Shown here one piece after another: positions 1 to 13,340 of a stretch of 64,000 bases of DNA. How positions within the stretch are numbered: position 1 is the first letter of the stretch; each line of letters opens with the position of its first letter. Source of the stretch: Cyrtodaria siliqua. Taxonomy: Eukaryota > Mollusca > Bivalvia > Adapedonta > Hiatellidae. Made by a program: the position numbers and the translations under genes. The stretch is from NCBI GenBank assembly GCA_037043455.1, contig JAWPHD010001270.1:187501-251500 (forward strand), given 5' to 3'. The notes below the pieces were generated by a model, which saw only the letters and a list, made by a program, of their open reading frames with translations, did no database searches and was not told the DNA's origin.

Positions 1-690
1 CATGTGCCCCTTTAATGGAAATTGCTTTATCTGACTGGCTAGGGTGTGAATGTATTGCGGGCTGAAAAGTTTTAGGCGCGTATGGAGCATAAAGTTGGTT
101 CCCGGTTCCCGGTAACCAGTTCCCGTCTCTCGGTTCCCGGTTCACAATGTTTCATATTAACTGCTTCAAATTACGTCAAGTGTAAACGATTTATTAGTTT
201 GTAATTTGTCCCTTTAGGAAAACGAATATTTTCTTTCCTTCTTTAATCCTGTTATCGGTAATTAAAATCTAATGACACCACACAAACAGGTTGAACTAGT
301 CAGTCATTTTTTTCATAGGTTAAAACTTAAAATACATTTATATTTTGGAATGTGCTGTCATACTATAGAAGCTAGTTTTCATGACGCTTTGAATTTCAAG
401 TTCAACTTCTTTATTTCACTTAGATTCATATATATGAACAGCATAAGAAACATGTTACAAAATACATTTACATATCAATGGCGGCAAATCATCAGTATAG
501 GTAAAAAATCGGGTTGAAGGTACACGAGCAACGTTGATATGTCATCCATTACGCAAGAAAGGTAGCAGAGACGACAGTTATAGTGGTGTCATACTTTAAT
601 GCTGACGAGGTAAATCATTTACGAGGGCTTTAAATTGACATATTGGGCGGATTAAACTAAATATTGTTCAGGTAAATCACACCCACTGCA
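1..690. other. non-coding, no gene seen
   Basis: AT-rich sequence with one GC-rich oddity at about 98-148, where the motif GGTTCCCGG recurs three times with variants, a short simple repeat. The 81-codon open frame at 272-517 has no recognisable domain and I do not call it. Confidence 0.6.
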
Positions 691-1580
691 GCACATGATG
701 TGTCGGCCTGGGGTAGTGCCTCACATAATGGCGGCCGGAAAATAATTCTCCCTTCTTTTAGATCAGACTACACCAATTACCAACCAATCAGCGGGCAGGG
801 GAAAGGTTCCAGAGTAAATTCGGAGCTATTACAGAGAATCTCTTAATTTTGATTGGTTGACAAGGTAAACAAAACAAAAAATCTTGCTAAAAAATTAACT
901 CAACTTTTGAAGATTACTTATAAAGGTTAAATCATACATTTGTGCAATGTATTCATAATGTGTTTCAAAATAAAAAAAAAAAGATTTTCCTCATGTTTCT
1001 ACATGCAAGTAGGTGGGTCAGCACCATCCGACCCAAATAGCTTTTTCAAAACATACTCAATGTATGGTTAGTGTATGTTTTTTTTGTTGATAAAACTAAG
1101 ATAGGTCTTTCAAAACAAGTAAGCAAAAATATAGCTTCTTATATTAGGGAACTAAGTACAGAGCTTAGAGCTATAATATACGTCTATGGAAAAGTATGTC
1201 CTTTTGTAAAAAAACAAAAAAAAGTGAGACATTTTCACTGATTTAGTGTGTTTTTGTTGGTTTATATCACATTGTTGATCTATTTGTAACAAGGAAAGTC
1301 ACGTTGAAATTGAAAAAAGCACTTTCCAGTAGCCTGTCGTTTTTCAATTATGACAATGGTTTGTGTTTTTTTTTAATTACTTGTTTTGCTTATAAGGATA
1401 TCAGTGTATGAATAAAATAAGTTGACATCTCGGTGTTTATGTTTTTAAATGGTGCAGTCATTCATTTTTATGAGAATGCAAGTTATTATTATTTTAAATG
1501 AGGCTAGATATACATGACTAGATTGCATTTTTATTTCAAAAAATGACAAAAGCCAATGGGCGTGTTACACCCACGTTGTA
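690..1580 (+). repeat. dispersed repeat, copy 1 of a pair with 15290-15760
   Basis: Shared blocks occur in the same order and orientation as at 15290-15760: TGTCGGCCTGGGGTA near 701, a run including GGTTTATATCACATTGTTGA near 1259, a block around AGTGTATGAATA near 1402, CGGTGTTTATGTTTTTAAA near 1432, and GTGTTACACC near 1562. Copy 2 is shorter, so one copy carries a deletion or the other an insertion. No coding capacity is evident. A G20 run follows at 1588-1607. Confidence 0.7.
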
Positions 1581-1587
1581 TTGGGGT

Positions 1588-1607
1588 GGGGGGGGGGGGG
1601 GGGGGGG
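1588..1607 (+). repeat. poly-G tract (G20)
   Basis: Twenty uninterrupted G residues, preceded by GGGGT. Homopolymer length is prone to sequencing error. On paper it could form a G-quadruplex. Confidence 0.9.
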
Positions 1608-1815
1608 ATTTGATATTAAATACGCCTTAAGTTGATAATGTCTGTGCTGCATAGTCTAATATCGTATTTACTATGGAAATACACTTATTTTGAATATCTG
1701 TGTACGTGATAAGTTACTGAAGAGGTTAATAAATGCCACCTTAACCATGGGCCATAGGCCCGACATCTATCACGTCCCAACCAATGTTTTATTTAGACAA
1801 GACATATCTTTTTAA

Positions 1816-2342
1816 AGGGGTTGTTGCACTATTCCGGAACTAGCTTCCTTTAAAAGGTATTTAAAAACCATGGAAAAAGATGAAAGAATTATCAAAATAT
1901 CATGAAAAATACAGGAGATATGGTCTTTTAAAAATGTGCAAACATTTTCAAACGGAGGCAGCCATCTTGGATTGATGACGGCATCGCGCCTTTTTACCAT
2001 GTATTGCATATTGATAAATATCATTTAAACTAAAGAATACCACTGCAAAAACATGTAAATCGTAAAATGAGCATATACAGTATAACTATATGTCTTTGTA
2101 TTTATAATTTAATACATTTATTTGCTTTAAACACTATTTACTATCAATTTTCCATATATGGAAAACGGCGCTATGACGTCATCATTCAAAAATGGCTACC
2201 TCCATTTGAGTCTTTTTGCACATTTTCAAAAGGTTATATCTCTTATATTGTTTAAGATATTTTGATAGTTTTTTTCAACTTTTTCCACGGATTTTATAGC
2301 CTTTTTAAATGAAACTAGTTCCAGAATAGTGCAACATCCCCT
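1816..2342. mobile_element. 527 bp TTAA-flanked foldback element (MITE-like)
   Basis: The ends are inverted: AGGGGTTGTTGCACTATTCC at 1816 and its near complement ending GTGCAACATCCCCT at 2342. TTAA flanks both sides (1812-1815 and 2343-2346), the target duplication typical of piggyBac-type elements. The arms extend imperfectly about 190 bases inwards (1816-2010 and 2150-2342) and include the motif CATTTTCAAA on both sides. The short open frames inside run through the arms and show no transposase, so the element is non-autonomous. Confidence 0.75.
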
Positions 2343-2346
2343 TTAA

Positions 2347-2940
2347 GAACCAAATACACATTTTTTTTTAAATAGAATTGAACCCTTTCAGAAAATATTC
2401 TCAAAAATAAAAGTTTACGTCTGCTCTCAACATTTTATTCACATATCTTTAAAACGTTTTTATCATTTAATGTTGATTGTTGAACGGTTGAAATATATAG
2501 CATAAAACGGCGCCAGCCTGCTGTAAACGTTTGAACGACGGTTGGCAGAAGGGATGTCACTACACAAGTTATCCATACCTGGTGGGAGGGGCTTGAAGAT
2601 CACCGATTACAGTGTCGTTTGGCGTAGTTTCGATATTTTTTAATTCGTTACCACCAGGTTTGGATCTCGCACTAAATAAACCTCATAATCAATTATTAAA
2701 TCTTGATAAAAAAATGAAATTCAGTCAAATGTCACATGTGTTCAGGTGTGTGACTTCAGTTTCATTTCAAAAATGGCTTAAGTTTTATTTTATTATAATT
2801 AATATAATACTGTTATCTAAAGCAAAAGGCACCATTTTCATGTTTATATAATTATATATTATACAGTTAACAAGTACTATGCATCTAATCATTGAGAGGT
2901 TTTCGATTAACATTTTGAAAAAAAAAACGTATTTTGGCAA
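2347..2940. other. non-coding, no gene seen
   Basis: AT-rich. A frame of 79 codons at 2612-2851 has no recognisable domain and ends in low-complexity T/A-rich sequence. Confidence 0.5.
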
Positions 2941-2944
2941 ATAT

Positions 2945-3060
2945 AATATCCTGTTTTAACGGAATGGCAAATAGTTAATATTGACATTAGAAAATTCTAA
3001 AAATTATTGAAAAGTGCATCACAAGACGACTATTTTGATATATACAGCACATTATATACA
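2945..3060 (+). repeat. dispersed repeat fragment related to 36660-37020
   Basis: It shares ordered motifs with the later region: a GGAATGGCAAAT/GGAAATGCAAAT stretch, 'ATTGA(C/T)ATTAGAAA', 'TTCTAAA', then 'GCAC(G)ACAAGAC(C/G)AC'. The copy is diverged and non-coding. Confidence 0.55.
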
Positions 3061-3869
3061 GATACCGCGATTTTCGAAATTACGCTTTGGAAACAAATAT
3101 TCCTAATTTGTCATAATAAAATCGTTTTGTGTTGATCGTTTTGCCTTTAATACCCGTTTGCAAAAGTGTATATGCACTCGTTCTTTATTGTATGCTTTTG
3201 TAAATCCCCAAACTTCAGAGCCATAATTTAGAAAAAGAAAAAAAGGAAGTTGTTGGAACAAATCAAGTTGTATAGATATCTATTTGGTTTTAAAGAATAC
3301 TTTTTTGAGCCTGACCAGCTAATGTACATTGTGTTTCATCGAAAGATCCACATTGAGTAATACCGTTCCCAGATATGAGAACGATTTAACAATTTATTTT
3401 ACATTATCGTCATAAATAAATCGGAATCACAGCTTAAGTATCACCTATCCTAAAACCATAACTTTGCTTACCATAATCAAGTAGAATGTCAAAACCTTGT
3501 GCAGTACCTGCAAAGTCACCATTTCATCAGCATATAACACAATAAATGTATTGATCGTATCTACGTCAACATGTCATCAACCCTTTTCAAGATAAATTCT
3601 TCTTCTATGTCATGTATAAAAAAGAAAAGAGGACAAACATGCACCTTGACATATCCTAGAAGTCTTCACCGAGCTAATTTCATCTATAAAATTTCTCTAC
3701 ATAAGCAAAAACCTTGATAAAATCATTAAAAACACGATACAACTTTTGCCTGAATGTATCATATATGAGTAATTAGCCCATGCACAACTCACACAGTATC
3801 TACAGTGCTAATATTTTACCATACCTCTACAATTGCAACCGTCTGACCATGTACAGCGTAAATGAGTCT
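3061..3869. other. non-coding, no gene seen
   Basis: AT-rich sequence without an open frame above 60 codons and no clear repeat structure that I can identify. Confidence 0.5.
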
Positions 3870-4215
3870 CCATTGTCCTTCCATAGTAAAGTTAGAATGT
3901 TGACAACCTGTTAAAAACTCAAACCTCGTTAGAATTCGGGGAAACTTACTTTATCATGCAAATAAATATGTCTGCTATTAAACATCAACAAGGAAATAGG
4001 GGTTTTAATACCTTCTAAGACACATTTCTTCAGTTGTATACTAACACCGGGTCAAAGGTCAACACTATTTTTACCCCTTGCAATTTCATACCCTGTCTAC
4101 TTTCACTTCTCAAATTTATACCAAAAACTGTCAAAAACATGATAAGCTGCATTTTCAAACATCAACAACATGTCCAGAATACAGTTTCAGCCAAAAAATA
4201 ACAGAAAACTGCACT
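3870..4215 (-). repeat. interspersed repeat, minus-strand copy of 36115-36460
   Basis: The reverse complement matches 36115-36460 through several ordered blocks: TTCTGGACATGTTGTTGAT, AAAGTGAAAGTAGA, TGAAATTGCAAGGGGTAAAA, TTGACCTTTGAC, then AATTCTAACGAGGTTTGAG and TTTACTATGGAAGG. The copies are diverged but collinear. Confidence 0.8.
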
Positions 4216-4713
4216 AAAAAAAGTTTTTAAAGAAAAAAAGATTAGCATTCTTTAATACAGAACTACTTTCGACTGCACCAGGCAAGCACATCCTGTTGAT
4301 TTAGTGCAATTAGACCTACAAAGAATTCATTTTATAATCCATCCGGTTCAAACCTTTAATACATGTTCGATTTTTTTTCAATATTAAGTTCTTCAAAAAT
4401 AATTTGGAGTTAATTTTTAACATATGTTTGATTGAAAATGAAAATAATAGTGATTTATTTTTTCAAAAATTTAATTGAGAAAATCTGGGACGAAAATGAC
4501 ATAGAGCCCTGAAAAAAATAATCCGAATTTTAAACACTTACAACTGGATAAAATGATCGTTTATTCCACTGTGGTATACCAGTATTTGGGATGTGTTGTG
4601 CTAGTGTGCTTAGCACAGCTGATATTCACCTGTGGGAGATAGTCAAACGGATGAAGCTGAGGATCACGAGCGAAAATCAGGACATTATTAGGTAAGTAAG
4701 AAGAACACGCGTG
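4216..4713. other. non-coding spacer before the 45/40 bp array
   Basis: AT-rich to about 4560, then more balanced sequence leading into the array. No gene seen. Confidence 0.5.
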
Positions 4714-5215
4714 TATAGCGACAGAAGCATATAGTCGTGCGACAATAAGGTAATGATGTGTAGCGACAGAGGCATATAGTCGTGCGACAATAAGGTAATG
4801 ATGTATAGCGACAGAAGCATATAGTCGTGCGACAATAAGGTAATGATGTGAAGCGACAGAGGCATATAGTCGTGCGACAATAAGGGAATGATGTATAGCG
4901 ACAGAAGCATATAGTCGTGCGACAATAAGGTAATGATGTATAGCGACAGAGGCATATAGTCGTGCGACAATAAGGTAATGATGTATAGCGACAGAAGCAT
5001 ATAGCCGTGCGACAATAAGGTAATGATGTATAGCGACAGGAGCATATTGTCGTGCGACAATAAGGTAATGATGTATAGCGACAGAAGCATATAGTCGTGC
5101 GACAATACGGAACTGATGTGTAGCAACAGAAGCATATAGTCGTGCGACAATAAGGTAATGATGTATAGCGACAGAAGCATATAGTCGTGCGACAATAAGG
5201 TAATGATGTATAGCT
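4714..5215. repeat. 45 bp minisatellite, 11 copies, homogeneous
   Basis: Eleven units, each marked by CGTGCGACAATAAGG, repeat every 45 bases (for example 4741 and 4786). Because 45 is divisible by 3, all minus-strand frames stay open, giving artefact open frames of 172-267 codons. Units differ by one to three bases, mainly GAAGCA/GAGGCA. The unit is an enlarged form of the 40 bp unit that follows. Confidence 0.95.
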
Positions 5216-8150
5216 ACAGAGATATAGAGCGACAATAAGGGATATTCTGTATAGCCACAGAGACATAGTGCGACAATAAGGCAATGATGTATAGCGACAG
5301 AGACATAGTGCGACAATAAGGCAATGATGTATAGCGACAGAGACATTGAGCGACAATAAGGCAATGATGTATACCTAAAGAGATATAGAGCGACAATAAA
5401 GAAAATTCTGTATAGCTACAGAGACATAGTGCGACAAGAAGGCAATGATGTATATCGACAGAGATCCAGAGCGACACTAAGGCAATGAATTATAGCTAAA
5501 GAGACATAGCGCGACAATGAGGGAAATTATGTATAGCTACATAGACATAGAGAGACAACAAGGCAATGATGTATAGCGACAGAGACATAGAGCGACAATA
5601 AGGCAATGATATGTAGCTACAGAGATATAGAGCGACACTAAGGCAATGATTTATACCTACAGAGACATACAGTGACACTAAGGCAATGCTTTATAGCTAC
5701 AGAGACATTGAGCGGAACTGAGGCAAAAATATACAGCTACAGAGACATAGTACGACAATAAGTCAATGATCTATCGCCGCGACAGAGACATAGAGCGACA
5801 TGAAGGCAATGCTGTATACCTACAGAGACATACAGTGCCACTAAGGCAATGCTGTATAGCTACAGTGATACAGAGCGACACTAAGGCAATTCTGTATAGC
5901 TACAGAGACATAGAGTGACAATAAGGCAATGTTGTACAGCTACAAAGACATAGTGCGACAATAAGAAAATGATGTATAGCGACAGGGACATAGAGCGACA
6001 ATAATGCAATGATGTACAGCTACAAAGACATAGTGCGACAAGAAGGCAATGATGTATACCTACAGAGACATACAGTGACATAGAGCGACAATAAGGTAAG
6101 GCTGTATAGCAGCTACAAAGACACAGAGCGACAATACGACAATGATGTATAGCTACAGAGATATAGAGTGACAATAAGGCAATTATGTATAGCTACAGAG
6201 ACATAGTGCGACAATGATGCAATGATTTATGGCTACAGAGAAATAGAGCGACAGACAATAAGACACGGTTGTATAGCTACAGAGACACAGAGCGACAGTA
6301 GGCCAGTGCTGTAAAGCTACATACATAGAGCGACAATAAGGCAATGATGCTTAGCTACAGAGCAACACTAAGCGAAAGAATGATGTATATCTACAGGGAC
6401 ACAGCGCGACAATAAGGCAAATGCTGTATAGCAACAGAGATAATAGAATGACGTATAGCTACAGAGACATAGAACGACAATAAAGGAATGAAGTATAGCT
6501 GCAGAGACATATAACGACAATAAGGCAGTGATGTATACCTACAGAGACATAGAGCGACAATAAGGCAGTGATGTGTAGCTATAGAGACAAATAGCGACAA
6601 TAAGGAAATTATGTATAGATACAAAGACACAGAGCGTCAATAAGGGAATGACGTATAGCTACAGAGACATAGAGCGATAATAAGTCAATGATGTATAGCA
6701 ACAGAGACATATACTGACAATAAGGCGATGATGTATAGCTACAGAGACATAGTGCGACAGTAAAGCAATTATGTATAGCTGCAGAGATATAGAAGAGAAT
6801 ACGACAATGCTGTATAGCTGCAGAGACATAGTGCGACAATAATGCAATGATGTATAGCAACAGACACATGACACATAGAGCGACAATAAGGCAATGCTGT
6901 ATACCTACAGAAACACAGAGCGACAATAAGGCAATGCTGTATAACTACAGACACATAGAGCGACACCAAGGCAATGATGTATAGCTACAGAGAGAGAGAG
7001 AGAGAGAGCGACAATAAGGCAATGTTGAATGCTGTATAGTTACAGAGACATAGACCAACAATAAAGCAATTATGTATAGCTACAGCGACACAGAGCGACA
7101 ATAAGGGAATGAATGACGTATAGATACAGAGAAACAGAGCGACAATAAGGCAATGCTAAATAGCGACAGAGACATATACAGACAATAAGGCAATGAATGA
7201 TACATAGCTACATAGAAACAGAGCGACAATAAGGCAATGCTGAACAGAGACAGAGACATGGAGCGACAATTTGGCAATGATGCATAGCTACAAAGACACA
7301 ATAAGAGACAATAAGCGAATGAATGACGTATATCTACAGGGACACAGCGCGACAATAACGCAATGCTGTATAGTGACAGAGCCATAGACCGACAATAAGG
7401 CAATTATGTACAGCTACAGAGACATAGAGCGACAATAAAGGAATGACGTATAGCTACAGAGACATAGAACGACAATAAAGGAATGAAGTATAGCTACAGG
7501 GACACAGAGCGACAATAAAGGAATGACGTATAGCTACAGAGACATAGAACGACAATAAGGCAATGATGTATAGCTAAGAGACATAGAGAGACAATAAGGG
7601 AATGACGTATAGAGCCACAGAGACATGGAGCGACACTAAGGCAACGATGTATAGCTACAGAGACATAGAGCGAGAATAAGGCAATGATGTATAGCTACAG
7701 AGACATATAGCGACAATAAGGCAATTATGTATAGATACAGAGACACAGAGCGACAATAACGGAATGACGTATGGCTTCAGAGACATAGAGCGACAATAAG
7801 TCAATGATGTATAGCGACAGAGACATATACCGATAATAAGGCAATGATATATAGCTACAGAGACATAGTGCGACAATAAGGCAATTCTGTATAGCTGCAG
7901 AGACATAGAAGACAATACGGCAATGATGTACAGCTACAGAGACATAGTGCGAGAATATGACAATGATGTATAGCTACATACACATACAGTGACAATAAGG
8001 CAATGATGTATAGCGACAGAGACACATAACGACAATAAGGCAATGATGTATAGCTAGAAAAATATAGAGCGACAATGATGTTAAGATACAGACACATAGA
8101 GCGACAATAAGGCAATGATGTATAGTTACAGAGACATAGAGCGACAATAA
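5216..8150. repeat. 40 bp minisatellite, ~74 degenerate copies
   Basis: The unit contains CTACAGAGACATAGAGCGAC followed by AATAAGGCAATGATGTAT. Units are diverged, with indels that shift the phase, and one has a GA-dinucleotide expansion at about 6990-7008. All minus-strand open frames of 60-107 codons here are repeat artefacts. Confidence 0.93.
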
Positions 8151-8705
8151 AATATACATGTTTTATAAATTGATAATTATGTCTCCGTTACGAGAGCAAA
8201 TGTTTAATAACTGTTAAAAGTAACAGATACAAAGCATGCATAATAAGATAAACAAGAAGAAAAGTAAATATATAAAATATAATGAAACGTTATTTCCCCT
8301 TATGTAGGAAAGTAGCTCCGCCCACTTCTTGTAGACTAGTTCTCTGAGCAGCGACTATATGTATGCATCTGCTGGTGCCAGTAGAGATGGGCGGAGCTAT
8401 TCCATATACAGGTATGGCAATATCGTTTGTGAAGAGACATTTTGAGACTTTAACACAGATTTCAAGAAAGAATACCGAAAACAGGTGGTTTTTGAGCGCT
8501 ATGGTAGGTACAACATAGGAAAACCACCAGAGCTATGATTCTATGTGCTATCATATAAATATATCAAGTTATTGTTTTAATGTGTTTCTATGTAATTTAG
8601 TTTTAAACTCTTTCTCAGCATAAAGTGCATACACATGCCTTTATAACTGTGTATATCCCCGGTGCTAACGATTCCGAGTCTTAGAATACTAAACGTTTAA
8701 TAATT
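8151..8705. other. non-coding spacer with a GC-box hairpin
   Basis: Unique AT-rich sequence. An inverted repeat with arms at 8308-8330 and 8383-8404 contains GCTCCGCCCA and its complement GGGCGGAGC. No gene seen. Confidence 0.55.
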
Positions 8706-8906
8706 CTCAGAATATACACTGCACATTTACACAATATACCGTACGTGTCCACAATATACTGCACATTTACACAAAAACTCTACATTTACACAATATACTG
8801 CACATTTACACAATACACTGTACATTTACACAATACACTGTACATTTACACAATATACTGCACATTTACACAATATACTGCACATTTACACAATATACTG
8901 CACATT
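8706..8906. repeat. 20 bp minisatellite, ~10 copies
   Basis: Unit CACATTTACACAATATACTG with alternation of TATACTG/TACACTG. The 93-codon open frame across it is an artefact. The array stops about 50 bases before the 15 bp array, whose unit has similar composition. Confidence 0.9.
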
Positions 8907-8959
8907 TTCTATTTTAGATCTGGTTATAATATTAATATTAAACATGCAATCAAATACAA

Positions 8960-11900
8960 TATAATCACATACAATCCAGTCTTATTTAAAACAATCACAT
9001 ATAATACAATCACAAGTATACAATGACATATAATACACATACATATAATACAATCACATATAATACAATTACATATAATACAGTCATATATAATACAATC
9101 ACATATAATACAATGAGATACAATACAAATACATATAATACAATCACATACAATACAAGCATACATAGTAAAATCGCATATAATACAATCACAAATAATA
9201 CAATCACATATAATACAATCACATATAATACAATCATACACAATACTATCACATATAATACAATCATACACAATACAATCACAAATAATACAATCACATA
9301 TAATACAATCACATATGATACAATCATACACAATACAATCACAGATAATAAATCCAATACAATTAAATCATATAGTATGCAATCAATATACTACAATCAC
9401 ATATAATGCAATCGCATATAATACAATCACACATAATACAATCACATACAATACAATCACATATAATACAATCATATATAATACAATCACACATAATACA
9501 ATCATGATACAATCATATACAATAAAATCACATGTAATACAATCTGATATCAGACAATGATGTATAATATAATTACATATAAAACAATCATACATAATAC
9601 AATCACATAAAATACAATCACACATCATACAATCATATATCATGCAATCACATATCATACAATGACGTATAATGCAATCACATATAATACAAGCATACAT
9701 GATACAATCACATATAATACAATCACATATCATACAATGACGTATAATGCAATCACAAATAATAGAATCACATATAATATAATCACATATAATAGAATAT
9801 CATATCATGCAATGACGTATAATACATTCACATATAATACAATCATACACAATACAATCACAGATAAATAAATCCAATACAATTAAATCACAGAGTATGC
9901 AATCAATATACTGCAATCACATACAATACAATCACATATAAAAATAGAATCACATATAATAGAATCACATACCATACAATGACGTATAATGCAATCACAA
10001 ATAATAGAATCACATTCAATACAATCACAGATAATAAATCCAATACAATTAAATCACATAGTATGCAATCAATATACTGCAATCACATACAATACAATCA
10101 CATATAATAGAATCACATATAATAGAATCACATATCATACAATGACGTATAATGCAATCACAAATAATAGAGTCACATATGATACAATCACATATAATAG
10201 AATCACATATCATACAATGACGTATAATGCAATCACAAATAATAGAATCACATATAATACAATCACATACAATATAATCACATATAATACATTCACATAT
10301 AATACAAGCATACACAATACAATCACAGATAATAAATCCAATACAATTAAATCACATAGTATGCAATCAATATACTACAATCACATACATTACAATCACA
10401 TATAATAGAATCACATATAATAGAATCACATATAATACATTCACATATAATAAAATCACATTCAATACAATCACAGATAATAAACCCAATACAATTAAAT
10501 CACATAGTATGCAATCAATATACTACAATCACATACAATACAATCACATATAATAGAATCACATATCATACAATGACGTATAATGCAATCACAAATAATA
10601 TAATCACATATAATACAATCACATACAATATAATCACATATAATACATTCACATATAATACAAGCATACACAATACAATCACAGATAATAAATCCAATAC
10701 AATTAAATCACATAGTATGCAATCAATATACTACAATCACATACATTACAATCACATATAATACAATCACATATAATACAATCACAAATAATAGAATCAC
10801 ATATAATACAATCATATATAATAAAATCACATATAATGCAATCACTTACCATACAATCACATACAATGGCGTTACATATAAATGAATACAATTACATATC
10901 ATACAATGACATAAACTACAATCACATATAATACAATTACATATAATACAATCAGATATCATATAATGACGTATAATACAATACATACAATACAATATCA
11001 TATCATACAATGATGTATAATACAATTACATGTAAAACAATCACATAGCATACAATCTCATATAATACAATCATATACAATAAAATCACATGTAATACAA
11101 TCTGATATCAGACAATGATGAATAATATAATCACATATAAAACAAGCATACATAATATAATCACATATAATACAATCACATATCCTACAATCACATATAA
11201 TACAATCACATATAATACAATCACATATAATACAATATCATTTCATACAATGATGCATAATACAATAACATATCATACAATCACATATAATACAATCACA
11301 CAAAATACAATCACATATCATACAATCACATATCATGCAATCACATATCATACAATGACGTATAATGCAATCACATATAATACAATCACACATGATACAA
11401 TCACATATAATACAATAACATATCATACAATCACATATATTACAATCACATAAAATACAATCACATATCATACAATCACATATAATACAATCACATATCA
11501 TACAATGACGTATAATGCAATCACAAATAATAGAATCACATATCAGACAATCACATATGATACAATCATACACAATACAATCATAGATAATACATCCAAT
11601 ACAATTAAATCACATAGTATGCAATCAAATATACTACAATCACATATAATGCAATCGCATATAATACAATCACACATAATACAATCACATACAATACAAT
11701 CATATATAATAAAATAACATATAATGCAATAACTTACCATACAATCACATATAATGCAATCACATACAATGGCATTACATATAAATTAATACAATTACAT
11801 ATCATACAATGACATAAACTACAATCACATATAATACAATTACATATAATACAATCAGATATCATACAATGACGTATAATACAATCACATACAATACAAT

Positions 11901-13335
11901 CTCATATCATACAATGACATAAACTACAATCACATATAATACAATTACATATAATACAATCACATATCATACAATGACGTATAATACAATCACATACAAT
12001 ACAATCTCATATCATACAATGATGTATAATACAATTACATATAATACAATCACATAGCGTACAATCTCATATAATACAATCATATACAATAAAATCACAT
12101 GCAATACAATCTGATATCAGACAATGATGTATAATATAATCACATATAATACAATCATACATAATATAATCACATATAATACAATTACATATAATACAAT
12201 CACTTATCATGCAATCACATATAATACAATCACATATAATACAATCACATATCATCAATCACATATCATACAATGACGTATAATACAATCACAAATAATA
12301 CAATCATATATAATACAATCACATATAATACATTCATACACAATACAATCACAGATAATAAATCCAATGCAATTAAATCATATAGTATGCAATCAAATAT
12401 ACTACAATCACATATAATGCAATCGCATATAATACAATCACACATAATGCAATCACTTACAATACAATCACATATAATGCAATCGCATATAATACAATCA
12501 CACATAATAGAATCACACATAATAGAATCACATATAATACAATCACATATAATACAATCATATATAATAAAATCACGTATAGTGCAATCACTTACCATAC
12601 AATCACATATAATGCAATCACATTCAATGGCATTACATATAAATTAATACAATTACATATCATACAATCACATAGCGTACAATCTCATATAATACAATCA
12701 TATATAATAAAATCACATGCAATACAATCTGATATCAGACAATGATGTATAATATAATCACATATAATACAATCATACATAATATAATCACATATAATAC
12801 AATTACATATAATACAATCACTTATCATACAATCACATATAATGCAATCACATACAATGGATTACATATAAATTAATACATTTACATATCATACAATGAC
12901 ATAAACTACAATCACATATAATACAATTACATACAATACAATCAGATATCATACAATGACGTATAATACAATCACATACAATACAATCTCATATCATACA
13001 ATGATGAATAATACAATTACATATAATACAATCACATAGCATACAATCACATATAATACAATAATATACAATAAAATCACATGTAATACAATCTGATATC
13101 AGACAATGACGTTTAATGCAATCACATATAATACAATAACATATAATACAATGATGTATAATACAATTACGTATAATAATTATGTAGTATGCAATCAAAT
13201 ATAATGCAACCATATATAATAAATGCATGTACAATTCAATGACATATAATTTAATACGATCATATCCAATGCAATTACATCTTAAGCAATCACGTATAAT
13301 GCAACCACATATAATACAATCACAAATAATAAAAT
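8960..13335. repeat. 15 bp satellite-like array, ~4.4 kb
   Basis: Basic unit AATCACATATAATAC. The plus strand is almost free of G. The 15-base period keeps frames open, so artefact peptides of the TYNTI type appear on plus and CDCII/VIVLY types on minus. A longer variant containing CAATTAAATCA and AGTATGCAATC recurs at least eight times (near 9352, 9871, 10037, 10335, 10485, 10691, 11591, 12360), showing block duplication. Confidence 0.95.
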
Positions 13336-13340
13336 CATTT

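Noticed and set aside
4561..5364. 267-codon minus-strand open frame, the longest in the window
   Set aside because: It is produced by the 45 bp repeat, whose length is a multiple of three; two other minus frames are open over the same stretch.
8924..13234. Cys/Ile-rich and Thr/Asn-rich frames
   Set aside because: Translations of the 15 bp array; not a repeat protein.
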